Of a DNA stretch of 64,000 bases, positions 18,690 through 28,324 are shown piece after piece. The notes below the pieces were generated by a model that saw nothing but the letters and a program-made list of their open reading frames with translations, was not told the DNA's origin and did no database searches. A program made the position numbers and the translations under genes. This DNA is from Vibrio tasmaniensis 1F-187 (GTDB taxonomy: Bacteria; Pseudomonadota; Gammaproteobacteria; Enterobacterales; Vibrionaceae): positions 7,821 through 71,820 of the forward strand of contig NZ_AJZM02000307.1 of the NCBI RefSeq assembly GCF_000272405.2, given 5' to 3'. Within the stretch, counting starts at the first letter, position 1. Each line of letters opens with the position of its first letter.

Positions 18690-19457
18690 CTACTGACGCC
18701 AGAGGCAGCTTCCGCTTTTCTCGACGAGGTCTAAACGACTTTGATGCGCTTCTACTTCATCGGCCGTAGCTCGCAAAACCTTTAGGGATTTTCGACCACT
18801 TTCTGCTCTTCGTATGCTTTCGCCTTCGCCTTCTTGTTGGCCAGCGTTAAATTGCAGCGAAGTTTGCCCACCTGTCATCAATAAGTAGACGTCCGCTAGA
18901 ATCTCCGCATCGAGCAATGCGCCGTGAAGAGTACGGTGTGAGTTATCAATACCATAACGGTCACATAAGATATCTAGATTGTTTCTTTTCCCTGGGAATA
19001 TCTTCTTCGCCATCGCCAAGGTGTCGGTAACTTTACAGTAGTCATCCGTTTTACCTATCGCAGGATTAAGTTTCTCAAACTCATAGTCCATAAAGCCCGT
19101 ATCGAAGGGCGCGTTATGAGCCACCAGCTCCGCACCTTTAATAAAGTCGAGAAACTCTTTATGTATGTCTTGGTATTCTGGTTTATCAATCAAGAATTCA
19201 TCGGTAATACCGTGAACGCCAATCGCCTCTTCTTGAATCGCACGATCGGGCTTGATATAGACGTGAAAGTGACGCCCAGTCAGCCTACGGTTGATGATCT
19301 CTACTGCACCAATTTCAACGATGCGATGTCCCATATAGTGGGGGCCACCCTCTGTATTCATACCGGTGGTTTCGGTATCAAGTACAACGATGCGTTTGTT
19401 TTCATTCGAACTGTTTTTTTCGTTCGTGCTTTGTTCTGGAGTGCTACTGGTATTCAT
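18690..19457 (-). CDS. dnaQ: DNA polymerase III epsilon subunit (3'-5' exonuclease)
   Basis: The proofreading subunit of the replicative polymerase. The DEDDh exonuclease motifs are visible: Exo I VVLDTETTG (Asp27, Glu29), Exo II AHNAPFDTGFM, and Exo III HRTLHGALLDAEIL with the conserved histidine and aspartate. The N-terminal 20 residues are a Ser/Asn/Glu-rich extension beyond the E. coli start. The C-terminal residues would contact the alpha subunit, encoded by dnaE in this same window. It is divergent from rnhA across 56 bases, the classic dnaQ/rnhA arrangement. A TIGR03503-like gene follows on the same strand. Confidence 0.96.
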   Translation of the reverse strand: MNTSSTPEQSTNEKNSSNENKRIVVLDTETTGMNTEGGPHYMGHRIVEIGAVEIINRRLTGRHFHVYIKPDRAIQEEAIGVHGITDEFLIDKPEYQDIHKEFLDFIKGAELVAHNAPFDTGFMDYEFEKLNPAIGKTDDYCKVTDTLAMAKKIFPGKRNNLDILCDRYGIDNSHRTLHGALLDAEILADVYLLMTGGQTSLQFNAGQQEGEGESIRRAESGRKSLKVLRATADEVEAHQSRLDLVEKSGSCLWRQ

Positions 19458-19513
19458 AAGGATAACTGTGTCAGACTATGCCGATAATGTGCTTGAGGTA
19501 ATAGTATCAAATC

Positions 19514-19978
19514 ATGACGAAACAAGTTGAAATTTTCACTGATGGTTCTTGTTTAGGCAACCCAGGTCCTGGCGGCTACGGCATCGTACTTCGCTACAAA
19601 AAAGTAGAGAAGACGTTAGCCGAAGGTTTCACCTTAACCACCAATAACCGCATGGAAATGCTCGCCGCTGTTGTGGCTCTCCAAGCCCTCAAAGAGCCTT
19701 GCTCTGTCATTCTGACCACAGATAGCCAATACGTACGTCAAGGTATCACCCAGTGGATTCACAACTGGAAAAAGCGTGATTGGAAAACAGCCGATAAAAA
19801 GCCCGTTAAAAACGCAGACCTGTGGCAAAGACTCGACAAAGAGACGGCGCGCCATAGCGTTGATTGGCGCTGGGTTAAGGGGCACGCGGGGCACCGAGAA
19901 AATGAAATGTGTGATGATTTAGCTCGAAGTGCAGCTGAAAACCCGACCCAAGAAGATACGGGCTATCAGCCAAGCTGA
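19514..19978 (+). CDS. rnhA: Ribonuclease HI
   Basis: Cleaves the RNA of RNA:DNA hybrids. The 154-residue product matches E. coli RNase HI in size. The catalytic carboxylates appear in [12 protein letters not shown] (Asp10), NNRMEMLA (Glu48), TTDSQYV (Asp70) and the final [10 protein letters not shown] segment. The basic handle region [15 protein letters not shown] is present. It is divergent from dnaQ and convergent with the methyltransferase gene, with a terminator in between. Secure call. Confidence 0.97.
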   Translation: MTKQVEIFTDGSCLGNPGPGGYGIVLRYKKVEKTLAEGFTLTTNNRMEMLAAVVALQALKEPCSVILTTDSQYVRQGITQWIHNWKKRDWKTADKKPVKNADLWQRLDKETARHSVDWRWVKGHAGHRENEMCDDLARSAAENPTQEDTGYQPS

Positions 19979-20026
19979 TCATTTTCTTAAAGGAAATGTC
20001 AGTATCTAAAACAGATATAGCAATGG

Positions 20027-20053
20027 AAAGCCGACTATGAGTCGGCTTTTTCT
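20027..20053. terminator. Bidirectional terminator, rnhA / methyltransferase
   Basis: AAAGCCGACT pairs with AGTCGGCTTT around loop ATG, then TTTTC. The stem includes the last codons and stop of the convergent methyltransferase gene. Confidence 0.8.
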
Positions 20054-20820
20054 GCTTTTAACGGATACGAATTTTTAGCGGAGTCCAAGGTGCGACGCGT
20101 ATTGGTTCTAAAACTGGCTCCTACAGGAGAGAAGCGTCGCTTAAGGTGCCAATGTGGCTTGATAGGCTTAAGTGGATAAGTACGTTTACGAGCAACAATA
20201 AAGTATTGGCTACCAGCGAACGATGCACAGCTGCCTAAGCTGTTCTCCAACCACGTCCACATCGCTTGGTATTTACTCATAGGGAACAACGCGTAGGTGT
20301 CACAATGAATCACTTCATAATTAAGTACGCCTAGCCAATCTTTAATTCGGTTTGGCATGTACATACGTCCACTCCATGGCAAGCTGTTCTTTCGCCAAGG
20401 CATCAAACTGGCAAGCCCAGTCACACTAAAAGGGTTAAAGCCGGTGATAATAATATAGCCATCGTCCATCATTACTCGGTCGACTTCCCTCAATAGCCGG
20501 TGTGGGTCGTTGCTATAATCTAACTGATGACTCAGCACCACAACATCAAAGCTTTTCTCTAAAAAGGGTAAATTATAACCATCTGCTATCACATTATGTA
20601 ATGGGTTCTGGATATCTAGGTTTACTTGATGTTGAATGTTGCATGTGCAGCTAGAAATCTCACTGCTGAGGCCACCAAGTTTGAGCATATGGTAACCAAA
20701 TAGTTTTGGGCACCACTCATCAAGTCGAGTTTGAATAGATTCTCTCAACCAGTCCCCATTGTGCAATTGTGCCCAAGTATAAGGACGCTCAAACTTCTTT
20801 CTGCTACGTGCTGGCTTCAT
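20035..20820 (-). CDS. SAM-dependent methyltransferase (YafS type)
   Basis: A 261-residue class I methyltransferase. The methyltransferase-11-like core includes [23 protein letters not shown] (motif region II/III), [24 protein letters not shown] and [13 protein letters not shown] glycine-rich motif I is weak. This pattern matches E. coli YafS, which also lies between rnhA and gloB. The substrate is unknown. The first ATG begins MKPARSRKK; a TTG one codon earlier is less likely. It is divergent from gloB by 53 bases. Confidence 0.88.
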   Translation of the reverse strand: MKPARSRKKFERPYTWAQLHNGDWLRESIQTRLDEWCPKLFGYHMLKLGGLSSEISSCTCNIQHQVNLDIQNPLHNVIADGYNLPFLEKSFDVVVLSHQLDYSNDPHRLLREVDRVMMDDGYIIITGFNPFSVTGLASLMPWRKNSLPWSGRMYMPNRIKDWLGVLNYEVIHCDTYALFPMSKYQAMWTWLENSLGSCASFAGSQYFIVARKRTYPLKPIKPHWHLKRRFSPVGASFRTNTRRTLDSAKNSYPLKAEKADS

Positions 20821-20873
20821 CAATAATCTGTCTCACTTATTCTGTCTCACTAAAAGTGACTGGAGAACCAATA

Positions 20874-21632
20874 ATGTTACATATCAAAAGCATACCTGCA
20901 TTTAACGACAATTACATCTGGCTGATTCAAAATAGCGATCGCCGTTGTGCTGTCGTCGACCCTGGTGATGCAGCTCCAGTATTAGAGTTCTTAGCACACC
21001 ATGAGCTAACTTTAGATGCAATCTTGATTACGCACCACCACCACGATCACATTGGTGGCGTGCCAGAGCTGGTAAGACAATTCCCTGGCGTGGATGTCGT
21101 TGGCCCCAAAAATGAACCTATCCCGACCTTAACGCATCCCGTTGATGACGGTGACCAATTAGAGCTGTTTGGCGAAGTATTCCTCGTGCTAGGGCTCAGT
21201 GGGCACACCGCTGGGCACATTGGTTATGTGGGTGATGCCAAACTGTTTTGTGGCGATGTACTGTTTTCAGCTGGTTGTGGGCGAATCATGGAAGGCACAC
21301 CACAGCAGATGTTTGATGCATTGAACAAGATCACAGCACTCCCACAAGAAACCGAGGTTTACTGTGCTCATGAATACACGGCAGCCAATATCGCTTTTGC
21401 ACTGGCTGTTGAGCCTGACAACCAACATTTGCAACAATACCGCGACCAAGTGAATCGGCTTCGAGCCCAAAATAAGTCGACCATCCCCACAAATTTAAGA
21501 CAAGAAAAGTTTATTAACCCCTTCTTACGCTACACAGAACCAAGTGTAGTGAAATCAGTATCTAATCGTACTGAGCAGACCGATCCTTTATCGGTTTTTA
21601 CCGCTTTACGTGCGTGGAAGAACGAATTTTAA
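20874..21632 (+). CDS. gloB: Hydroxyacylglutathione hydrolase (glyoxalase II)
   Basis: Hydrolyses S-lactoylglutathione to lactate and glutathione, ending methylglyoxal detoxification. The 252-residue metallo-beta-lactamase-fold protein has the dinuclear metal motif [10 protein letters not shown] (His54-His59), the second-shell GHTAGHIG histidine and the [12 protein letters not shown] aspartate. The start is fixed by TGGAGAACC before [14 protein letters not shown], the usual family N-terminus. The frame stays open 35 codons further upstream but that stretch overlaps the divergent methyltransferase gene. Neighbouring mltD matches E. coli. Confidence 0.97.
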   Translation: MLHIKSIPAFNDNYIWLIQNSDRRCAVVDPGDAAPVLEFLAHHELTLDAILITHHHHDHIGGVPELVRQFPGVDVVGPKNEPIPTLTHPVDDGDQLELFGEVFLVLGLSGHTAGHIGYVGDAKLFCGDVLFSAGCGRIMEGTPQQMFDALNKITALPQETEVYCAHEYTAANIAFALAVEPDNQHLQQYRDQVNRLRAQNKSTIPTNLRQEKFINPFLRYTEPSVVKSVSNRTEQTDPLSVFTALRAWKNEF

Positions 21633-21702
21633 CAAATACAGGCTTGTCACTCATAGGGAGTGGCAAGTATTATCATCGGCCGTTTATTAAAAAGGCTGTA
21701 AC

Positions 21703-23274
21703 ATGCGAGTTAAGTACAGCTGGGCTTTGGTACTACTACTTTCTGGTTGCCAATTAACTCAGTCAGAGAATCCAGACCAAGCTTCCGAGCAAACCAACAC
21801 CTCCCCTACTAAAGAAGTTTCTCAAGCGAACGTTTCATCGGGAGCGATCCAAGAACAACCAAAAGTTGAAACACCTGTCGTTACTCCACAAACACAGCAA
21901 GATGTTTGGAAACGTATTGCGATGCAACTTGAAATGGAAGTTCCGGACCAAAAGAAAGTCGACTACTACCGCACTTGGTACCTCAAGCACCCTGGTCATC
22001 TAAAAACTGTATCAAAACGCGCTGAACCTTTCCTTTACTTGATCACAACTAAGATTGAAGAAAGAGACTTGCCTTTGGAGCTGGCCCTGTTGCCCGTCGT
22101 TGAAAGCTCGTTTGATGCATTTGCTTATTCTCACGGTAGCGCTGCTGGACTATGGCAGTTCATTTCGGGTACTGGCAAAGCTTACGGACTAGAACAAAAC
22201 TTCTGGTACGATGGCCGCCGTGACGTAGCCGCTTCAACCGACGCTGCATTGGATTTCTTAACCGACCTGAACAAACGTTTTGATGGGAACTGGCAACACG
22301 CAATCGCTGCCTACAACAGTGGCGGTGGTCGTGTGAACAGCGCAATCCGTAAGAACAAGAAGCTGGGTAAGCCAATCGACTTTTTCTCTCTAGACTTACC
22401 AAAAGAGACCAGCAGCTATGTACCTAAGCTACTTGCACTGGCCGACGTGATTGCCAACCAAGAAAAGTATGGCATCGATATCCCTGCGATCCCGAACAAG
22501 CCAGTGCTGACTCTGGTTAACCCAGACGAACAACTTGATCTGGCGATTGCGGCAAACTACGCAGGCATTCCTGTCAAAGAGCTGCAAGGCTACAACCCAG
22601 CTTATAACCAGTGGGCAACGGCACCAGAGAAACACCAACAATTATTGCTTCCTCTAAGCTCTGTTGAGAAGTTCAATAAAGAAGTGGCAGCCAATAAAGG
22701 CAAAGGCATGAAGTTGGTGCGCTATAAAGTGCAATCTGGCGATAGCATCAGCGTACTGGCGAGTAAATACAACACCACCAGCAAAGTGATCCGCTCTGCA
22801 AACGGTTTGAGCAACAATAATATTCGTGTTGGTCAGCATCTATTTATTCCAACATCAACCAAAGACGACAAGACATACGCACTAAGCGCTTCAAATCGCC
22901 TAGCAAGCACACAGTCAAAGAGTCGGGGTCAATATAAGCTTAGCCATACCGTAAAAAGTGGTGATAGCCTATGGACGATTGCGCGCGCAAATAAGGTATC
23001 TCACCAATCACTGGCTAAGTGGAATGGCATGGGACCACGTGACACACTTAGAATTGGTCAAGAACTGGTCATTTGGAAGAATGGTTCAGACGGTGCCATC
23101 ATCCGAACTGTCTTTTATAACGTAAGATCAGGTGACACAGTCAGCGGTATTGCATCAAAGTTCAAAGTAAAAAGCGCAGATGTTGTAAAATGGAACGCTT
23201 TGCAGAACAAGAAATACCTACAGCCAGGACAAAAACTGAAGCTGTATGTTGATGTAACTAAGGTAAGTGTATGA
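21703..23274 (+). CDS. mltD: Membrane-bound lytic murein transglycosylase D
   Basis: An outer-membrane lipoprotein (lipobox LLSGC, Cys16) that cleaves peptidoglycan glycan strands. The SLT domain spans about residues 110-260, with the catalytic Glu134 in PVVESSFDAFAYS and the GLWQFI and AYNSGGGR motifs. Three LysM domains follow, each opening with a motif of the type V(Q/K/R)SGD (near residues 343, 423 and 475). E. coli MltD has two LysM domains. The total is 523 residues. The stop overlaps the next start by 4 bases (ATGA), which points to translational coupling with the Yip1-like membrane gene. Confidence 0.95.
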   Translation: MRVKYSWALVLLLSGCQLTQSENPDQASEQTNTSPTKEVSQANVSSGAIQEQPKVETPVVTPQTQQDVWKRIAMQLEMEVPDQKKVDYYRTWYLKHPGHLKTVSKRAEPFLYLITTKIEERDLPLELALLPVVESSFDAFAYSHGSAAGLWQFISGTGKAYGLEQNFWYDGRRDVAASTDAALDFLTDLNKRFDGNWQHAIAAYNSGGGRVNSAIRKNKKLGKPIDFFSLDLPKETSSYVPKLLALADVIANQEKYGIDIPAIPNKPVLTLVNPDEQLDLAIAANYAGIPVKELQGYNPAYNQWATAPEKHQQLLLPLSSVEKFNKEVAANKGKGMKLVRYKVQSGDSISVLASKYNTTSKVIRSANGLSNNNIRVGQHLFIPTSTKDDKTYALSASNRLASTQSKSRGQYKLSHTVKSGDSLWTIARANKVSHQSLAKWNGMGPRDTLRIGQELVIWKNGSDGAIIRTVFYNVRSGDTVSGIASKFKVKSADVVKWNALQNKKYLQPGQKLKLYVDVTKVSV

Positions 23275-23957
23275 ACCCGTCAAGTAACCCACTCGTCATG
23301 CTGTTGGATATATTCCGTTCACCAACAGCGTGTTTCTTAGCGCTTTATCAAAGAAGTGCTTGGGGATGGCAACCCTACGTCGTATTAATGCTCAGCCCAT
23401 TCTTATTTTGGGGTGCCTATTTTTCGAATGTAGATTTTGCATGGTTAAGCGCTGAGTTGTCACAGCAACTGGCTCAAACAAACCCTGACCAATTGGCGTT
23501 ACTTGACAGTAATACTCTACTCGCGAGTGAAATCATCAGTGATGTATTCGGCCGTACGTTAACCATCATTCTGTTGGCATTTTGGTTTAACTTAGCAACA
23601 AAGCCAAGCCAACACCAACATAGCTTTTGGCGATGGTTTGCAGCCGCATCGGTAGTGATATTCCCTGCCGTTCTAGGCGATGTAGCAAGCTACGCAAGCC
23701 TGATACTCAAGCACGGGCATGTGATGAGCTACGCGGCCGACTTGAACAGCTTAAACGGCTTAATCAAGTTGCCACTAACCAATGATTGGTCGCAATTTGC
23801 CAGCTCATTACCACTCTTGTTGCCTTGGTACATTGTATTGGGTTATGCAGCAGTATTAACTTGGACGGAGTTTGAGCGTGGTCAGGCACTGGCCATCTCT
23901 GGTTTGCCATGGGTTGGCTATTACCTAATCTGGGCTCTCTACATTTTAATCTTTTAA
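23271..23957 (+). CDS. YIP1-family inner-membrane protein
   Basis: A 228-residue protein with about five hydrophobic segments. The N-terminal segment IFRSPTACFLALYQRSAWGW and the arrangement of helices are like bacterial members of the YIP1 domain family. No function is known for these. Its start overlaps the mltD stop by 4 bases, so the two proteins are probably made together, which hints at a cell-wall or membrane role. The overlap also means there is no independent ribosome site that would favour another start. Confidence 0.75.
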   Translation: MNPSSNPLVMLLDIFRSPTACFLALYQRSAWGWQPYVVLMLSPFLFWGAYFSNVDFAWLSAELSQQLAQTNPDQLALLDSNTLLASEIISDVFGRTLTIILLAFWFNLATKPSQHQHSFWRWFAAASVVIFPAVLGDVASYASLILKHGHVMSYAADLNSLNGLIKLPLTNDWSQFASSLPLLLPWYIVLGYAAVLTWTEFERGQALAISGLPWVGYYLIWALYILIF

Positions 23958-23975
23958 GCTGAATAGATAAAAACA

Positions 23976-24003
23976 AGGCTAGCGAAAATTCACTAGCCTA
24001 TTT
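23976..24003 (+). terminator. Possible terminator after the YIP1-family gene
   Basis: AGGCTAG and CTAGCCT form a 7-bp stem with a 10-base loop and a short T stretch. It is weak. Confidence 0.4.
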
Positions 24004-24056
24004 GCTCCGTTAGATTACCCAACGTAACCACCGTGCGAATGGTTAAGCTCCAATGA

Positions 24057-24092
24057 CTAATAAGCTAATAGGCTAATAGGCTGGCTAATAGC
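24057..24092. repeat. 8-bp tandem repeat CTAATAGG
   Basis: Four copies of CTAATARG/C (24057, 24065, 24073, 24085), the last offset by an extra CTGG. The repeat lies a few bases after the stop of the yafD-like gene (minus strand), in non-coding sequence. Confidence 0.65.
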
Positions 24093-24098
24093 TTCTTA

Positions 24099-24941
24099 CT
24101 ATTTAACCTTAAAGGTCACTCGCATAGGGTTATGATCAGAGGCGTCCGTAATGGGCGCTTTTGCTTTGTCTACTTCTAACCCTCGATAGAACACATGATC
24201 GAGCACCAACCCTGTCATAAACTGTGTACGGTTATCTGGTTCAAAAGCAACTTCCGTCAAACCTACCTGTTCCAACGCATCTTTCAATACAGCAAAGCGA
24301 GCTTCACTCCAACTGTTAAAATCCCCAGCAAAAATAACAGGCCCACGATACTTTTGGAGATTGTCGGTTAAGCTCTTGAGCTGAGCCTCGTAATCTTCCG
24401 TACCAAAGGTAAAGTTCACCGCATGGATATTAATCACAGCCAGCTCTTCGCCATTACTTAGCAGATAGCGAGACCAAAGTGCAGATTTAGGTAATTGAAG
24501 CCAAGGTTCTTCATGAGTATAAGCACAAGCTTCAATCGGTAGATGCGTCGCTAGGTTGAGTACGCCTGCACTTTGTTCAAAAGCTTCAAATGCATTCACT
24601 CGAGTACTTCCCCATTGACCACTCGTTACCCATTGGCGAAGCCCTTCTGTCATACTCGCTTCTTGCAGCAAAACTAAATCGCTACCGGCTGACAGCTGAT
24701 TTAACTCACTTTGCCAATTATTTCGGTTTTGCTTATAGATATTCCACACGGTAATGTCTAGGCCATCAGACACATCAATCGCTTTCGGGGCTGAGTTTTG
24801 GTAGCAGCTGTAGATATCGTTGCTAGTATTTTGAGAAGAAGTGATCAAATTGGGTTTATTCGGGATCACGAAGATAATATGAAAGCTAACAACAGCAAGC
24901 GTTATCAATAACGTGATAACAATGATGGTTTTCTTAAACAT
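24099..24941 (-). CDS. Endonuclease/exonuclease/phosphatase family protein (YafD type)
   Basis: A 280-residue protein with an N-terminal membrane or signal segment (residues 5-25) and an EEP-fold domain. The motifs are VLLQEAS (metal-binding Glu), VINIHAVNF, FAGDFNSWSEARF and SDHNPMRV with the catalytic Asp-His. E. coli YafD, found near gloB and mltD, has the same domain. Substrate is unknown; nucleic acids or phospho-compounds are both possible. The start used has AGGGTG upstream; a longer open frame runs back into glnB but lacks support. It follows glnB on the same strand past a terminator. Confidence 0.85.
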   Translation of the reverse strand: MFKKTIIVITLLITLAVVSFHIIFVIPNKPNLITSSQNTSNDIYSCYQNSAPKAIDVSDGLDITVWNIYKQNRNNWQSELNQLSAGSDLVLLQEASMTEGLRQWVTSGQWGSTRVNAFEAFEQSAGVLNLATHLPIEACAYTHEEPWLQLPKSALWSRYLLSNGEELAVINIHAVNFTFGTEDYEAQLKSLTDNLQKYRGPVIFAGDFNSWSEARFAVLKDALEQVGLTEVAFEPDNRTQFMTGLVLDHVFYRGLEVDKAKAPITDASDHNPMRVTFKVK

Positions 24942-24961
24942 ACAGCACCCTACCAGAAATG

Positions 24962-24988
24962 AAAAAGGAGCGATAAACGCTCCTTTTA
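24962..24988 (-). terminator. Terminator after glnB
   Basis: On the minus strand AAAAGGAGCG pairs with CGCTCCTTTT around loop TTTAT, and T5 follows. The run continues into the yafD-like start region, so the two genes are probably separate units. Confidence 0.8.
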
Positions 24989-25002
24989 AGGTAATAGTTT
25001 TT

Positions 25003-25350
<348 letters not shown>

Positions 25351-25401
25351 TTAAACTGTGCGAATAGCTCATTATCGGTTAGCTATAGTAAACATTCAAT
25401 G

Positions 25402-25430
25402 AAAAAAGCCAGAGCTTTAAAGCTCTGGCT
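25402..25430 (-). terminator. Terminator after the cytochrome c gene
   Basis: AGCCAGAGCTTT pairs with AAAGCTCTGGCT; on the minus strand T6 follows. It lies between the cytochrome c gene and glnB. Confidence 0.85.
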
Positions 25431-25471
25431 CGAAATTTATCATCTTGTTTAATCAGCGCTTTGAGAAGGTT

Positions 25472-25783
25472 TTACTTAAGGCTTGCGTAGTAAGCGGCTA
25501 GATTCGCGATGTCTTCATCACTCAGCATTGAAGCCTGAGCCTGCATTACAGCCGCCAAACCGCCGGTGCGCTGGCCGTTCTTATATGCCTTAATTGATGA
25601 AGCGATGTATTGCTCGTTTTGGCCTTTAAGGTTTGGATATCCTGGGATCATTGCGATACCGTCTGCGCCATGACAAGCCGCACAGATTGCCGCTTTAGCT
25701 TGACCCGCAGCAACATCACCCGCCAGAGCGTTACCACTCAATAGTCCAAATCCAAGAACTAATCCTAGTGTAATTTTCTTCAT
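25472..25783 (-). CDS. Small periplasmic cytochrome c
   Basis: A 103-residue class I cytochrome c with one haem. The signal peptide runs to about residue 21 (NALA). The haem motif CAACH is at residues 34-38, and a methionine in the C-terminal third ([11 protein letters not shown]) is the likely axial ligand. The length and the [17 protein letters not shown] segment are like the c4/c553-type electron carriers. The partner oxidase or reductase is not in the window. The start has GGAA seven bases upstream; an ATG four codons earlier was rejected. It stands alone between tilS and glnB, with its own terminator. Confidence 0.92.
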   Translation of the reverse strand: MKKITLGLVLGFGLLSGNALAGDVAAGQAKAAICAACHGADGIAMIPGYPNLKGQNEQYIASSIKAYKNGQRTGGLAAVMQAQASMLSDEDIANLAAYYASLK

Positions 25784-25841
25784 TGCATATTCCATTAATT
25801 ATTTTTATTAAAGTGACGGTGAATTGTGACACAAACTTTTT

Positions 25842-27188
25842 CTACTTGCTCCAAAGCGCTTCACAATCTTGACCTTCGTAGTTTTTATCTACGAATAAGC
25901 CTAAAACAGCGATCACTCGATCGCCATCCATTAATATTGGCGTTCGACGTCTTAACCAGCTGGGTACTTGGTATTCCTGAAAAAGCTTCTTGAGTTTTCG
26001 ACTATGACCACGACCAACTGGGTGAGCCGACACTCCTTCAGGGTTAAAGATCACTCGTAAGGTTCCGTTGGCTTTAGTAAGGGAAAACCGTTGTACCTCT
26101 CGGTTATTAGATGCACTAGCACTCGACACCGCTTTCAAATGGATCTCACCTAAACCATCAGGCAATAATAAATTCTCATCAATCAAGATTTCACTTTCCC
26201 AGTTCGACAAATCTTTAGTGTCTTGTACCAAGTAGAGCTGATTATTAAAGCGCCTAATCTCAACATCATTCAACACCAGCTTAGGATTGGCGTCTGCCTG
26301 AGCACAAGCCACTTCATCCCAAATAAGTTTTAGCTGCTTTTGGCTTGGCATCGGTTGATTACAATGGCTGATCCACATTCTGATCAAACGTGCTCGTAAC
26401 AAATCAGAATGCTGAGATAACGAATCAATGCTTAAGCTCTGGCTCTTACTGTTACAGCCTCCCAAAGCTTGTTGTAAGTGAGACTCAAGCAGTTCGTCGA
26501 GTAGCGACTCTTGTTCTGCACATAATTGAGCACTGCGACAGACCGATTCTCGAAAGCTAGGCCAGCGCTCTGTCAACGTCGGAGTGACTTGATGACGAAT
26601 GAAATTTCGATCAAAGCGCAGATCCTGATTACTCTCATCTTCGACCCAAGTTAACCCCATATCGTGAGCCGACGCTTCGATGTCTAATCGAGTCACTGAC
26701 AGCAGAGGTCTCACAATAAACGCTTCGCCAAACGACATCACTTTCGCCATTGAAGAGAGTCCTTTCGGACCGCTGCCACGTTTTAATGCCAGCAAGAAAG
26801 TTTCGAGTTGGTCATCAATATGTTGGCCTGTAATTAGAACATCACCAAAACTAAGGTGCTTCTGAAGCGAATCATAACGAGCATCTCGAGCCAGCTTTTC
26901 AACACTTTCTCCGCTGTTAATATCTAGAGATACTCGCTCGATGGCTAAAGGAACCGACAAAGCATCACACCATGTTTGGCATTGCTCAGCCCAAAGATCA
27001 GCATTCTTACTGAGACCGTGATGAACGTGCACCGCACAGCACTCAATGTGATGGGACTTAGCGTATTGCGCAGCCAATTCCAATAACACTCGCGAATCGA
27101 CACCACCACTGAAAGCAACGACTAACCGACGAGGTTTTAGATCGCTTTGTTGAAATGCAGAGGTAAAAGTTTCGATTAAGTGAGTCAT
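25842..27188 (-). CDS. tilS: tRNA(Ile)-lysidine synthase TilS
   Basis: Adds lysine to C34 of the minor tRNA-Ile(CAU), so that it reads AUA and is charged with isoleucine. The 448-residue product has the PP-loop SGGVDS (residues 27-32) in the N-terminal ATPase domain, the RHQVTPTL region linking to the substrate-binding middle domain, and a C-terminal TilS_C-like domain with VGRGHSRKLKKLFQEYQVPSWLR. It follows accA on the same strand, with a terminator in between, as tilS follows accA in E. coli. Confidence 0.96.
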   Translation of the reverse strand: MTHLIETFTSAFQQSDLKPRRLVVAFSGGVDSRVLLELAAQYAKSHHIECCAVHVHHGLSKNADLWAEQCQTWCDALSVPLAIERVSLDINSGESVEKLARDARYDSLQKHLSFGDVLITGQHIDDQLETFLLALKRGSGPKGLSSMAKVMSFGEAFIVRPLLSVTRLDIEASAHDMGLTWVEDESNQDLRFDRNFIRHQVTPTLTERWPSFRESVCRSAQLCAEQESLLDELLESHLQQALGGCNSKSQSLSIDSLSQHSDLLRARLIRMWISHCNQPMPSQKQLKLIWDEVACAQADANPKLVLNDVEIRRFNNQLYLVQDTKDLSNWESEILIDENLLLPDGLGEIHLKAVSSASASNNREVQRFSLTKANGTLRVIFNPEGVSAHPVGRGHSRKLKKLFQEYQVPSWLRRRTPILMDGDRVIAVLGLFVDKNYEGQDCEALWSK

Positions 27189-27237
27189 GGGGTTAAGTGA
27201 GCCGTGTGTACTAATGAGAAAGGAGAATGTTTTAATA

Positions 27238-27270
27238 ATAAAAAAGGGTTGGCACTGAGTCCAACCCTTT
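27238..27270 (-). terminator. Terminator after accA
   Basis: AAAGGGTTGG pairs with CCAACCCTTT; on the minus strand a T-rich run follows. It separates the accA transcript from tilS. Confidence 0.82.
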
Positions 27271-27319
27271 CATCAACTTGTTACGGAAAGCAGGTCTTAT
27301 ACCTTGCTAAGGTCGCTTA

Positions 27320-28279
27320 TCAGCAGTAACCGTAGCTCATTAGACGCTGGTAACGACGCTCTAGAAGTGCTTCGTTATCAAATTGCTCTAGCTCTTCTAA
27401 CTGTTTAACTAACATGTCTTTCATGTTCTGAGCTGTCTGTATTGGATCGCGGTGCGCGCCACCTAGAGGCTCAGGGATGATTTCATCGATAAGCTCAAGC
27501 TCTTTAAGGCGAGGAGCTACTAGGCCCATCGCTTCAGCAGCTTGTGGTGCTTTATCTGAATCACGCCACAGGATTGAAGCACAACCTTCTGGAGAGATTA
27601 CTGAGTATGTAGAGTACTGAAGCATGTTCACGTAATCACCAACACCAATCGCTAGTGCACCGCCTGAACCGCCTTCACCTACAACGTTACAGATAACCGG
27701 AACTGAAAGGCCGGCCATTACTTTAAGGTTCTTTGCGATCGCTTCAGATTGGCCACGTTCTTCAGCACCAACACCTGGGTAAGCACCCGCTGTGTCGATG
27801 AAAGTAATGATTGGCATGTTGAAACGCTCAGCCGTTTCCATTAGGCGAAGTGCCTTACGGTAACCTTCTGGCTTTGGCATACCAAAGTTACGGATCACTT
27901 TCTCTTTAGTCTCACGACCTTTCTGGTGACCAATAACCATAACAGGACGACCATTTAGACGAGCCATACCACCCACAATTGCTTTGTCGTCAGCGTAAGC
28001 GCGATCGCCCGCCATCTCTTCAAACTCTGTGAAGGCATGCTCCAGGTAATCTTTGGTGTAAGGACGTTGAGGGTGACGAGCAAGTTGAGCTACCTGCCAT
28101 GCACCTAAGTCACTAAAGATTTTCTGTTTAAGCTCTAAGCTTTTTTTCTCTAGTTGTTCAATTTCTTTGTCTAGATCTACCGCTGCGTCACCACCGTGAC
28201 GCGAAACGTCACGTAGCGCTTCGATTTTTGCTTCAAGTTCAGCGATAGGCTTTTCAAATTCTAGAAAGTTCAGGCTCAT
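27320..28279 (-). CDS. accA: Acetyl-CoA carboxylase carboxyltransferase subunit alpha
   Basis: With AccD it transfers the carboxyl group from biotin to acetyl-CoA to make malonyl-CoA, the committed step of fatty acid synthesis. The 319-residue product equals the E. coli length. A conserved N-terminal helix [20 protein letters not shown], the crotonase-fold segments [22 protein letters not shown] and [21 protein letters not shown], and the C-terminal part are present. AAGGA lies upstream of the ATG. It follows dnaE by about 45 bases on the same strand, as in E. coli, and ends the block. Confidence 0.98.
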   Translation of the reverse strand: MSLNFLEFEKPIAELEAKIEALRDVSRHGGDAAVDLDKEIEQLEKKSLELKQKIFSDLGAWQVAQLARHPQRPYTKDYLEHAFTEFEEMAGDRAYADDKAIVGGMARLNGRPVMVIGHQKGRETKEKVIRNFGMPKPEGYRKALRLMETAERFNMPIITFIDTAGAYPGVGAEERGQSEAIAKNLKVMAGLSVPVICNVVGEGGSGGALAIGVGDYVNMLQYSTYSVISPEGCASILWRDSDKAPQAAEAMGLVAPRLKELELIDEIIPEPLGGAHRDPIQTAQNMKDMLVKQLEELEQFDNEALLERRYQRLMSYGYC

Positions 28280-28324
28280 CTATGAATCCTTGTTGATTCA
28301 GCTCCGCAGTTACGGAGCTAAATT

